Shown: positions 1-5,744 of the stretch, in pieces
How positions within the stretch are numbered: the stretch's first letter is position 1
How the letters are laid out: each line of letters begins with the position of its first letter
Source: Thermococcus sp.
Lineage (GTDB): Archaea; Methanobacteriota_B; Thermococci; Thermococcales; Thermococcaceae
Assembly: GCA_027023165.1 (NCBI GenBank)
Contig: JALVWX010000239.1
Coordinates: forward strand, 1-6,368
Length of the DNA: 6,368 nucleotides
Direction of reading: 5' to 3'
Translations under genes and position numbers: made by a program
The notes under the pieces: generated by a model
Database searches by the model: none
What the model saw: the letters and a program-made list of their open reading frames with translations, nothing else
Told to the model about the DNA's origin: nothing

Positions 1-183
1 AACTGAAGAGAACGCCCTCGCAAGGACGAAGGACATCGAAACGATTGAAACGGACAGCATGCTCGCCTTCAGGACATCGCGAGTGTAGAAAGCTATGGCG
101 GGAGTGGCAAGCCTAAAGGCGATGGTTCCTGTGAAAGCAGATACTATGAGCAGGGCTATTCCAATGAGGCGGGGGCGTTCCAT
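1..183 (-). CDS. MFS-type transporter, N-terminal part (runs off left edge)
   Basis: The minus strand reads from an ATG at 183 to the window edge without a stop, giving 61 residues that start MERPRLIGIALLIVS. The product is hydrophobic, with a first membrane helix at about residues 6-24. A polar turn with YTRDVLKAS follows, then a second helix at about 40-57 ending in VLARAFSS. This helix, short basic loop, helix pattern is typical of the start of major facilitator superfamily permeases, which would place the protein in the cytoplasmic membrane as a secondary transporter. The start is supported by a GGTGG ribosome binding site (188-192 on the minus strand) four bases away and a TATA-like box 34 bases upstream. 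The substrate cannot be told from this fragment. The family call is an inference from a short stretch; another multi-pass membrane protein is possible. Confidence 0.68.
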   Translation of the reverse strand, partial: MERPRLIGIALLIVSAFTGTIAFRLATPAIAFYTRDVLKASMLSVSIVSMSFVLARAFSSV

Positions 184-213
184 CAGACCACCTTCTAAGC
201 GTTGCTTCAAACG

Positions 214-221
214 TTTTAAAA
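214..221 (-). promoter_or_regulatory. Probable TATA box for the MFS-type gene
   Basis: TTTTAAAA is centred 34 bases upstream of the ATG at 183. Transcription would start near 192 and give a leader of about 9 bases containing the GGTGG site. The box is symmetrical, so orientation is inferred from the gene it precedes. Confidence 0.45.
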
Positions 222-308
222 GTCTTGGTAGGAACGAAAAGGTTTCACACGATAAGGCTTGAATCAGAAGAAACTTCATCGAGACACCGCCAAAGCCGGG
301 AGGAACCC

Positions 309-316
309 TTTTATAG
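309..316 (+). promoter_or_regulatory. Probable TATA box for the aminotransferase gene
   Basis: TTTTATAG is centred 36 bases upstream of the ATG at 348. Archaeal transcription starts about 25 bases downstream of the box centre, which falls at about 337. That is exactly where the ribosome binding sequence GAGGTGGT (337-344) begins. The box therefore rules out the longer in-frame reading from 225, because those codons would lie upstream of the transcript. Confidence 0.6.
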
Positions 317-347
317 ATTCCGCCTCAACCCCCGCCGAGGTGGTATC

Positions 348-1502
348 ATGGAACTCAGGTTCGACATGGAGTATGAGGAAGCTTACAGGGAACTCTACGA
401 GCTTGTCAAGCCCAAGTACAAGCTTTTCACCGCCGGACCGGTTGCCTGCTTCCCGGAGGTTCTCGCGATAATGAGCGTCCAGATGTTCAGCCACCGCTCG
501 GCTGAGGCAAAGAAGGTTCACGTTGACACGCTCAACAGGCTCAAGGCCTTCTTAGAGGCCGATAAGGGTGAGGTGATACTCTTCCCAAGCTCCGGTACCG
601 GTTTCATGGAGGCCGTAGTTAGAAACACCGTCCCGCGCGGCGGAAAGGTTCTCGTCACCGTCATAGGCGCCTTCGGAAAGCGCTTCGCCGACGTTGTTAA
701 GGCCAACGGAAGGGAAGCCGTTGTCTTCGAGAAGGAACCCGGACAGGCGGTTAAGCCGGAGGAGCTTGACGACGCCCTCAGAAAGAACCCGGATGTTCAC
801 GCCGTTACAATAACCTACAACGAGACCTCGACCGGTGTTCTCAACCCGCTCCCGGAGCTGGCGAAGGTAGTCAATGAACACGACAAGCTCCTCTTCGTCG
901 ATGCGGTTTCTGCCATGGGAGGCGCGGACATAAGGTTCGACAAGTGGGGCATTGACCTCGTCTTCGCGAGCAGCCAGAAGGCCTTCGGCGTTCCGCCGGG
1001 ACTGGCTGTCGCGGCAGTGAGCGAGAGGGTTTTCGAGATAGCCGAGAAGATGCCGGAGCGCGGCTGGTACTTCGACCTTCCGCTCTACAAGAAGTTCAAC
1101 GAGAAGAAGAAGGGAACGCCCTCAACTCCACCGCTCCCGCAGATATTCGGCCTCAACGTCGTCCTCCGCATCGTGGAAAAGATGGGTGGCAAAGATGCCT
1201 GGCTCGACATGTACAGGAAGAGGAGCGAGATGATACGCGAGGGTGTCAGGGAGATGGGTCTCGGAATCCTTGCAGAGCCTGGCTACGAGAGTCCGACGAT
1301 TACGGCCGTCGTCGTCCCCGAGGGTATGAAAGGCGTCGACGTCTACAACGCCATGCGCGAGAGGGGCTTCGAGCTGGCTAAAGGCTACGGAAGCGTCGCC
1401 GAGAAGACCTTCAGGATAGGGAACATGGGCTACATGACCTTCGAGGACATCGAGGAGATGCTCGCCAACCTGGGGGAGGTTGTAGAAAAGCTTAAGGCCT
1501 GA
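348..1502 (+). CDS. Class V PLP-dependent aminotransferase (alanine/serine-glyoxylate type)
   Basis: The 384-residue product matches the usual length (about 380) of cytosolic fold-type I aminotransferases of the alanine-glyoxylate / serine-glyoxylate / serine-pyruvate group. These move an amino group from alanine or serine to a 2-oxo acid using pyridoxal phosphate. Family landmarks in order: LFTAGPVACFPEV near residues 26-38, where members of this group usually have a GP motif; SSGTGFMEA (81-89), which binds the cofactor phosphate; NETSTG (158-163); the cofactor-ring aspartate in FVDAVSA (D185); and SSQKAFG with the Schiff-base lysine K211. The start was set at 348 because GAGGTGGT lies three bases upstream and a TATA box lies 36 bases upstream. 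An in-frame reading extends back to 225, but its first 41 residues look like translated intergenic sequence. Family and catalytic chemistry are secure; the natural amino donor and acceptor cannot be read from sequence. Confidence 0.93.
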   Translation: MELRFDMEYEEAYRELYELVKPKYKLFTAGPVACFPEVLAIMSVQMFSHRSAEAKKVHVDTLNRLKAFLEADKGEVILFPSSGTGFMEAVVRNTVPRGGKVLVTVIGAFGKRFADVVKANGREAVVFEKEPGQAVKPEELDDALRKNPDVHAVTITYNETSTGVLNPLPELAKVVNEHDKLLFVDAVSAMGGADIRFDKWGIDLVFASSQKAFGVPPGLAVAAVSERVFEIAEKMPERGWYFDLPLYKKFNEKKKGTPSTPPLPQIFGLNVVLRIVEKMGGKDAWLDMYRKRSEMIREGVREMGLGILAEPGYESPTITAVVVPEGMKGVDVYNAMRERGFELAKGYGSVAEKTFRIGNMGYMTFEDIEEMLANLGEVVEKLKA

Positions 1503-1530
1503 CTCCATTCTTCTCATTTTAGTGAGTGAC

Positions 1531-2298
1531 ATGGTGTCAAAAAAGTGGCTCACCGCCTGGCTCGTGCTCAATCTGCTCATCTTCTGGTTCGTCGGACTGG
1601 CGTCGAGCGGCTATTCGATGGAAGGTTACCTGCCGGGGCAGAGTTCAAAGGTTGACCAGTACATGCCAACGGTTTACGCCAAGCCTGATGATAAGCCTAT
1701 GGGGATACTCTACATGGTGGACTACGATGGAACGATACACTACTACATCGTCTGGGAGGACGAGTACTTCAGCAACTCATTCATAGACAGGCTCTACCGC
1801 TTCTTCAGGGGACTCGTCTACGGCGGAGCGACGCAGGACATAGAGGTAGTTAAGGTCAATCCAGACAACGGCACGTTCTACTTCCAGACCCACGGCCACG
1901 CGGACGTCCACGGCAGGATCCTGCCCGATGGGAGCTGTCTCTGGCTGGAGAAAAACCTCACCGTGCCCCACTGCACCGAGAAGAGAACCCACATCAAGGT
2001 CTACGTCGTGACCTGGAACCATATGCTCTCCCTACTGCCCGAGGAAGGGACCGTCAGGGTGCATCTGAGTGCAAGGCACATGACGCCCGAGGACTACGTC
2101 TCCCTCGGAATGTTCAGGAGGACCCAGTACAGCATGGCGGGGATAACCTTCAGCTCGCTCACCCTCGCGTTGATAGCGACCCTTGCCTTCAATGGGGTCT
2201 TCTACTGGGCATGGCGGAAGAAGTACCTGACAAGGGAGGGGCAGAAGAGGGTCAGAAGGGAAGTCAAAAAAAGCCTCAGGGAGCTGAGGAAAAAATGA
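1531..2298 (+). CDS. Membrane-anchored protein of unknown function with a large external domain
   Basis: I do not recognise the family. The 255-residue product has a hydrophobic segment near the N-terminus (about 6-26, after a VSKK start) and a second near the C-terminus (about 203-227), followed by a strongly basic tail (KRVRREVKKSLRELRKK). By the positive-inside rule both ends are probably cytoplasmic, with about 175 residues outside the cell. That outer part has two cysteines (C136, C148) 12 apart that could form a disulfide, two N-glycosylation sequons (N113-G-T and N142-L-T) and a histidine cluster THGHADVHG (H121, H123, H127). The gene begins 28 bases after the aminotransferase stop with no clear promoter, so co-transcription is likely. 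The ATG at 1531 was preferred over an in-frame GTG at 1522, which lacks an upstream binding site; the ribosome site for 1531 is itself weak (GTGAG). The last codons double as the opposite gene's probable terminator. Confidence 0.8.
   Translation: MVSKKWLTAWLVLNLLIFWFVGLASSGYSMEGYLPGQSSKVDQYMPTVYAKPDDKPMGILYMVDYDGTIHYYIVWEDEYFSNSFIDRLYRFFRGLVYGGATQDIEVVKVNPDNGTFYFQTHGHADVHGRILPDGSCLWLEKNLTVPHCTEKRTHIKVYVVTWNHMLSLLPEEGTVRVHLSARHMTPEDYVSLGMFRRTQYSMAGITFSSLTLALIATLAFNGVFYWAWRKKYLTREGQKRVRREVKKSLRELRKK
2266..2295 (-). terminator. Hairpin plus T-run terminator of the small ATPase gene, inside the opposite gene
   Basis: Read on the minus strand just past the ATPase stop codon, there is TTTTTT (2295-2290). 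A perfect six-pair stem follows, CCTCAG / CTGAGG, around a CTCC loop (2289-2274). After one C comes TTTTTTT (2272-2266). Thermococcales end transcription mainly at oligo-T tracts, so either T-run could serve, and the hairpin between them is an extra. The element lies wholly inside the last codons of the convergent membrane-protein gene, where the A-runs encode lysines. Confidence 0.6.
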
Positions 2299-2880
2299 CT
2301 ACTCCTGGGGGGTTAGCTCCCCGTCTTTTACCCTGTGAATCCGGTTTATACTCTTCTTCCCCGTCCTCCAGTCCCTCTTGAGTTCCACAACGATATCGAA
2401 CTTGTCGAAGGTCTCATCATCGATGCGGAGCCAGTGCTTCACCTCGTCCTTTATGTCGTCGGTGAGCACTAAGGAGGTGACGATGAATGCGTAGTCGTCT
2501 ATCAGCTCCCGGAAGACCCTGGCGGCGTCTATTGTGTGGATGGTGTCGATGACGACGTAATCCGGATTAATCGCTCTTATCTTCGAGATTACCTCCGAGG
2601 TCCTCATCTCAAGGGGCCTGTTGTCAAACTGGGTATCGATGACAACGATGTTCGGCTTGAATGGCTTGAACTCGCCGTAGGCCGTAATTACCGCGACCTT
2701 CCTGTCATCGGGTATGAAGTGCATCAGAGCCTCGACGAGCTTCGTCTTTCCAGAGCGGCTGGAACCAACGATTAGAATGTCCCTCCGCTCAAGGAGTGCC
2801 TTTCTGAGGGCCTCAAGCTGGTCCTCCGTCGCCGAACCGTAGCGGACGAGGTCTTCAGGGGTGAATATGTAGATGCCCAT
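2299..2880 (-). CDS. Small P-loop ATPase, type II/IV secretion or pilus ATPase-like core
   Basis: The 193-residue soluble protein carries a Walker A motif GSSRSGKT (residues 39-46). Next come a strand with a basic turn (EMRTSEVISKIRAINPD, 91-107) and a Walker B-like strand YVVIDTI (108-114). The order Walker A, then (A)xxPDxxxx(D/E), then a hydrophobic strand (IVTSLVL, 133-139) resembles the C-terminal engine of PilT/GspE/CpaF secretion ATPases. The usual family length is well over 300, and the N-terminal domain is missing. The GE of the usual Walker B (VGEIR) is replaced by DT, and the HTN-type His box near 136 is not visible, so activity may differ. The start is the ATG at 2880, which has GGTGG six bases upstream and a TATA-like box 35 bases upstream. 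A TTG at 2940 adds 20 residues but has no binding site. No pilin or secretion gene is nearby, so the job is unknown. Confidence 0.8.
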   Translation of the reverse strand: MGIYIFTPEDLVRYGSATEDQLEALRKALLERRDILIVGSSRSGKTKLVEALMHFIPDDRKVAVITAYGEFKPFKPNIVVIDTQFDNRPLEMRTSEVISKIRAINPDYVVIDTIHTIDAARVFRELIDDYAFIVTSLVLTDDIKDEVKHWLRIDDETFDKFDIVVELKRDWRTGKKSINRIHRVKDGELTPQE

Positions 2881-2908
2881 TTCTAACCACCGGTTATGAT
2901 TCTCGACG

Positions 2909-2922
2909 ATCGTTATAACGAT
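2909..2922 (-). promoter_or_regulatory. Probable TATA box of the ATPase gene within a 14-bp palindrome
   Basis: ATCGTTATAACGAT is a perfect 14-base palindrome. Its core TTATAA (2913-2918) is centred about 35 bases upstream of the ATPase ATG, the position expected of a TATA box with transcription starting near 2890. A dimeric repressor bound here would block TBP directly. The promoter role is inferred from position; the palindrome is directly visible. Confidence 0.45.
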
Positions 2923-2949
2923 ATCGATAATAGATGCCAAGAGGAGTCA

Positions 2950-3023
2950 GTTTGGAGCCAAAATTTAGTCAATTATTCAAAAAGTTCTCCAATCAAATGT
3001 CATATTTAGACTAAAATCCAAAC
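2950..3023. repeat. Inverted repeat in the ATPase / asparagine synthetase divergent region
   Basis: The left arm (2950-2970) has GTTTGGA, then seven bases, then TTTAGTC. The right arm (3009-3023), read on the minus strand, has GTTTGGA, then one base, then TTTAGTC. Both seven-base blocks are identical, with different spacing inside each arm. The left arm also contains TTTGG-AG-CCAAA (2951-2962), and the right arm overlaps TTTAG-A-CTAAA (3005-3015). The whole stretch is AT-rich compared with the flanking genes. It ends just upstream of the presumed synthetase promoter, so an operator for a dimeric regulator is plausible but unproven. Confidence 0.45.
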
Positions 3024-3031
3024 TTTTTTGC

Positions 3032-3046
3032 ACAAAGGTCATAAAG
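3032..3046 (+). promoter_or_regulatory. Possible BRE/TATA promoter of the asparagine synthetase gene
   Basis: ACAAAGGTCATAAAG contains a purine-rich block resembling a TFB recognition element (ACAAAG) followed by a weak TATA element (CATAAA, 3040-3045), centred about 37 bases upstream of the ATG at 3080. The implied start near 3068-3070 would give a leader that just holds the GGTGGT ribosome site (3070-3075). The alternative CATATTTAG at 3001 lies farther away. Confidence 0.4.
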
Positions 3047-3079
3047 GAAAAACTCCGTGGCAATAATCAGGTGGTTGAT

Positions 3080-3982
3080 ATGAACGCTCTCCAAATTGTG
3101 ACCAGAAAAATTGAACCGGTAATGGAAATCCAAACGCGGGTTGTTGACTATATGACAGGATACATGGTAGAAAAGGGATTCAAGTGGCTTCTCCCGGTGA
3201 TGCTCAGCTCGATAACCGACCCGCTGTGGCCGGATCCCGCCGCCGAAGAGGCACTGAAACCCCCAGAGGTCGAAGTTTACGGCTCCAGACTGAGGTTGAC
3301 CCACAGCATGATACTCCACAAGCAGATGGCAATCGCGATGGGGCTGGACAGGATTTTCATCCTCTCACCTAACATCAGACTTGAGGGCAGAGAAGCCGAT
3401 GACGGAAGACACGCCTATGAGTTCACCCAGCTCGACTTCGAGATTGCCGGCGCGAGCATGGAAGACGTTATGGGACTCATCGAAGGACTCATCAGCGGCC
3501 TCTTCAGGGAGGCTAGACACTGGGGACTCAAAAGGGAGGTGCCCAAGGTAAGGCCGCCCTTCAAGCGCTTCACGCTGGAGGAGATAATGGAAGAATTCGG
3601 GAGCGAAGAAGAGGCGAGCAGACTCATGGACGAACCCTTCTGGATAACGGACATCGAGAGGGAGTTCTACGACAGGGAAGACCCAGAGTGGCCCGGCCAC
3701 TTCAGGAACTACGACCTCTATCTTCCGAAAGGCTATGGCGAGGTTTCGAGCGGTGGCGAGAGGGAGTGGGAGTACGAGGTGATAGTTAGGAAAATGAAGA
3801 AGGCGGGGATAAGCCTCGATGCATTCAGGCCCTACCTCGAGGTGGCAAAGGCCGGCCTGCTGAGGCCCAGCGCGGGAGCAGGAATCGGAGTCGAACGCTT
3901 AGTTCGCTACATGGTGAGAGCGAAGCACATAGCGGAAGTGCAGCCCTTCCCGCGGATTCCTGGAATTCCGGCGGTGATTTGA
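3080..3982 (+). CDS. Archaeal asparagine synthetase related to asparaginyl-tRNA synthetase (AS-AR)
   Basis: The 300-residue protein is a class II aminoacyl-tRNA synthetase catalytic core without the N-terminal anticodon-binding domain of AsnRS/AspRS. Visible elements: a motif 2 region (IFILSPNIRLEGREADDGRHA, about 92-111), EFTQLDFEI (114-122) as in AsnRS/AspRS, and motif 3 GAGIGVERL (266-274), whose arginine R273 contacts ATP. A PFPRIPG tail matches the FPR motif of AspRS/AsnRS. Size and architecture match the characterised Pyrococcus abyssi AS-AR, which makes asparagine from aspartate, ammonia and ATP through aspartyl-adenylate rather than charging tRNA. The ATG at 3080 was chosen because GGTGG (3070-3074) lies five bases upstream; a GTG at 3071 would overlap that site. 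It appears to be a single-gene unit, with its own promoter and another promoter just downstream. I am confident of the family; the exact substrate is by analogy. Confidence 0.9.
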   Translation: MNALQIVTRKIEPVMEIQTRVVDYMTGYMVEKGFKWLLPVMLSSITDPLWPDPAAEEALKPPEVEVYGSRLRLTHSMILHKQMAIAMGLDRIFILSPNIRLEGREADDGRHAYEFTQLDFEIAGASMEDVMGLIEGLISGLFREARHWGLKREVPKVRPPFKRFTLEEIMEEFGSEEEASRLMDEPFWITDIEREFYDREDPEWPGHFRNYDLYLPKGYGEVSSGGEREWEYEVIVRKMKKAGISLDAFRPYLEVAKAGLLRPSAGAGIGVERLVRYMVRAKHIAEVQPFPRIPGIPAVI

Positions 3983-4007
3983 CCCTATTCTCAGCGCCCT
4001 CCCCACG

Positions 4008-4022
4008 GTGAAAGGTTTATAT
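4008..4022 (+). promoter_or_regulatory. BRE/TATA promoter of the DUF257-TatD operon
   Basis: GTGAAAGG followed by TTTATAT (4016-4022) is a near-ideal Thermococcales promoter: a purine-rich TFB element directly before the TATA box. It is the clearest promoter in the window. The box centre (4019) is 36 bases before the ATG at 4055, with transcription expected at about 4043-4046. Confidence 0.75.
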
Positions 4023-4054
4023 CCTCCGAAGAGAATTCCAATATGGTGAGACCA

Positions 4055-4723
4055 ATGGAATGGGAGGGCGCTTTTGAGGTACTTGACGCTGTTCTACCTG
4101 GAGAGACCGTTCTGCTCGAATACATCCCCTCTTACATACCTGAGTTCGTCCTGAAAGCGTTCATCGAATACTCGCGGAATAGAGGGGTCCCACTGCTCAT
4201 AGACGACAACTTCGACACCCTTCACACGATTGCCATCCACGCGAGGTTGCTCGGAATCGACCTTGACCTCAAGAATGTAAAGGTCATAAAAACGGGGGGC
4301 AGAAAGTCCGTCGGGAATGTTGTTGCAAGGGTGAGCTTTCACCCCGACCCGGGTGTTTACATCCAAAACTACGAGAGAGCGGGAATGAGAGTTTTGGGAG
4401 AAGCAGCCTACCCCCTGATGAACCTCGTGCTGGGGATTGAGAATCTCTTTCTTTTCCTGAGAAGCCCAACCGACTCCTACCAGCTCCTGCTGAGCATCCA
4501 GCGTTTCCTCGGGAACAAGAGGAGAAAGGCATTCTACCTCGTGAACAAAGAGGCACTTGAAGGTTTCCACATAGCCGCACTGGAGGAGTTTGAGAGGATA
4601 GCCACGACGGTGATAGAGATGAACCCCTACTCAAACGGGGCCAATGTGAGGATAAGGAAGAGCGTTAACCCCTCCCTCACGGGGAAGGAATTCGACGTTG
4701 CTGCAAGGGGGCTGAGAGCATGA
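4055..4723 (+). CDS. DUF257 family protein, first of a tandem pair
   Basis: The 222-residue protein belongs to DUF257, a family described from Pyrococcus/Thermococcus with no established function. Blocks shared with its downstream neighbour: PLLIDDNFDTL (46-56), VIKTGG (77-82), DPGVY (98-102), VLGIENL (125-131), LGNKRRKAFY (152-161) and RIRKS (199-203). The start VLPGETVLLEY followed by helix and strand is reminiscent of RecA/KaiC-like folds, but the turn where a Walker A would sit (GETVLLEYIPSYIPE) has no GKT, so ATP binding is doubtful. No signal peptide or membrane segment is clear, so it is probably cytoplasmic. GGTGAG (4045-4050) lies four bases before the ATG at 4055. A second in-frame ATG at 4043 overlaps that site and would be leaderless from this promoter, so 4055 is preferred. 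The stop codon overlaps the next gene's start. Confidence 0.86.
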   Translation: MEWEGAFEVLDAVLPGETVLLEYIPSYIPEFVLKAFIEYSRNRGVPLLIDDNFDTLHTIAIHARLLGIDLDLKNVKVIKTGGRKSVGNVVARVSFHPDPGVYIQNYERAGMRVLGEAAYPLMNLVLGIENLFLFLRSPTDSYQLLLSIQRFLGNKRRKAFYLVNKEALEGFHIAALEEFERIATTVIEMNPYSNGANVRIRKSVNPSLTGKEFDVAARGLRA

Positions 4724-5418
4724 TGGAGCTAGAAAAGCCAGTGCTCACAACCATGGAAGACATGGAAAAGCTCATAAGCCACATAGCGACGGGCGGGCTT
4801 ACAGTGGTGGAGAACAGCGCGGCCCTCGGGGCGGAGTTCACCCTCTACTTCTTCAGGGAATTCTCGGAAAAAAGCGGCATGCCCCTTCTCATTGAGGACA
4901 TCTTCGATACGCTCCCAGTGTATGAAACCCACCTTGAGCTTATGGGCTTCCCCCTCGGAATGAAGGGAGTCGACGTCATAAAGGTCGGGGGAAGTCAGGA
5001 GGCAGGCAGAGTTATCAGCAGAATTGAATTCGAGGAGGATCCCAACGTTTACCAGGGGAAGCTGGAGCGCGAGCTTGAAAAGCTACCCTACGAGAAGTAC
5101 GTCCACATCGTCTTGGGTTTTGAGAGGCTCCTGGTGTTCCAGAAAGGGATATACAACACATACACACTTCTCAACCTCATCCGCAGAAAGCTGGGCAACG
5201 GGAGGAGCAAAAACGTTTACATAATCGAGCGCCCCGTAGTTGAAAAGCAGGAGTTCAACCCCCTACCCTTCCTCGAAGACATAGCAACGTCCGTAGTTCA
5301 GCTAAGAGACGAGGAGGAACTCATACGGATACGCTTCAGGAAATCCCTGTTTACCCTTCTGGCTCGTAAGAGCAGCATCCTCGTTTCCCCCAGGGAGATA
5401 ATCCGGTGGTGGGGATGA
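4720..5418 (+). CDS. DUF257 family protein, second of a tandem pair
   Basis: The 232-residue paralogue of the preceding protein keeps the same blocks in the same order: PLLIEDIFDTL (55-65), VIKVGG (86-91), DPNVY (107-111), VLGFERL (131-137), LGNGRSKNVY (158-167), DIATSVV (187-193) and RIRFRKS (203-209). Outside these blocks the two have diverged strongly, so the duplication looks old. Here too the expected nucleotide-binding turn (TGGLTVVENSAALGAEF) lacks a GKT/S Walker A. The C-terminus is about ten residues longer and ends in IIRWWG. The first ATG (4720) overlaps the upstream TGA as ATGA, and a second ATG follows at once (4723), so the start is uncertain by one codon. No strong GGTG site is seen, which fits translation coupled to the upstream gene. 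The function is unknown. Confidence 0.87.
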   Translation: MMELEKPVLTTMEDMEKLISHIATGGLTVVENSAALGAEFTLYFFREFSEKSGMPLLIEDIFDTLPVYETHLELMGFPLGMKGVDVIKVGGSQEAGRVISRIEFEEDPNVYQGKLERELEKLPYEKYVHIVLGFERLLVFQKGIYNTYTLLNLIRRKLGNGRSKNVYIIERPVVEKQEFNPLPFLEDIATSVVQLRDEEELIRIRFRKSLFTLLARKSSILVSPREIIRWWG

Positions 5419-5735
5419 GCATCTGGAACAGGCTCCGCCGGAAAACTGGCGGGGAGGAAAACAAGACAGAGGTCGTGTCAAAGGAACCCGTTGGGAGGTT
5501 CCAGGTGGTAGGGATAACCTCAATCCTCGGGAGGCAGGTGCTCGGCGGTGTTATCCTCGATGGGACAGTTTATCCTGGTTACAAGCTGAAGGGGGGCGGA
5601 GTAGCGCTTATAAGGGAGATACACATCCAGAACAAGAAGGTGGACTTCGCGGTCGAGGGCGACCAAGTGGCGCTGGTTCTGGAGGGGACGCTCAAGCTTA
5701 GGGGTGGCGAGGTCATCGAGGTCTACCGCTCGTGA
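5415..5735 (+). CDS. EF-Tu domain 2-like beta-barrel protein, possibly tRNA-binding
   Basis: The 106-residue protein has a basic N-terminal stretch (MSIWNRLRRKTGGEENK). A complete domain-2 barrel of translation GTPases follows: GRFQVVGITSILGRQVLGG (27-45), a V-x-x-G strand pair (DGTVYPGYKL, 49-58), the IREIHIQNKKVDFAVEGDQV block (66-85) and VALVLEG (85-91). In EF-Tu, IF2 and SelB this barrel contacts the aminoacyl end of tRNA; here it stands alone without a GTPase domain. From memory, small Thermococcales proteins of this size have been annotated as a tRNA-binding protein Pbp11, and this may be one. The start is the ATG at 5415, overlapping the upstream TGA, with GGTGG (5405-5409) five bases before it; a GTG at 5406 is less likely. 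The domain call is strong; RNA binding is by analogy. Confidence 0.83.
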   Translation: MSIWNRLRRKTGGEENKTEVVSKEPVGRFQVVGITSILGRQVLGGVILDGTVYPGYKLKGGGVALIREIHIQNKKVDFAVEGDQVALVLEGTLKLRGGEVIEVYRS

Positions 5736-5744
5736 GGTGATGGC

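Noticed and set aside
225..347. Upstream in-frame extension of the aminotransferase (41 extra residues from a GTG/alternative start)
   Set aside because: It spans the TATA box and lies upstream of the expected transcript; its residues resemble translated spacer, and an excellent GAGGTGGT site precedes the ATG at 348.
1503..1520. Pyrimidine-rich spacer (CTCCATTCTTCTCATTTT) as a terminator after the aminotransferase
   Set aside because: The longest T-run is four bases and the next gene lacks its own promoter, so read-through is more likely than a stop.
1122..1580. Minus-strand open frame of 152 codons
   Set aside because: Mostly antisense to the aminotransferase, with no ribosome site or family motif.
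2307..2329. GGGG-TTAGCT-CCCC followed by GTCTTTT on the plus strand, as a terminator for the membrane-protein gene
   Set aside because: Only four G-C pairs and a four-base T-run; it is explained by ATPase codons on the other strand, so support is too weak.
2881..2940. Extension of the ATPase to a TTG at 2940
   Set aside because: No ribosome binding site before the TTG, whereas GGTGG lies six bases before the ATG at 2880; the extension also covers the presumed promoter.
3011..3319. Minus-strand open frame running across the synthetase start
   Set aside because: It overlaps the promoter and 5' end of a well-supported gene and encodes nothing recognisable.
4094..4570. Minus-strand open frame of 158 codons opposite the first DUF257 gene
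   Set aside because: The plus-strand frame has conserved blocks shared with its paralogue; the antisense frame has none.
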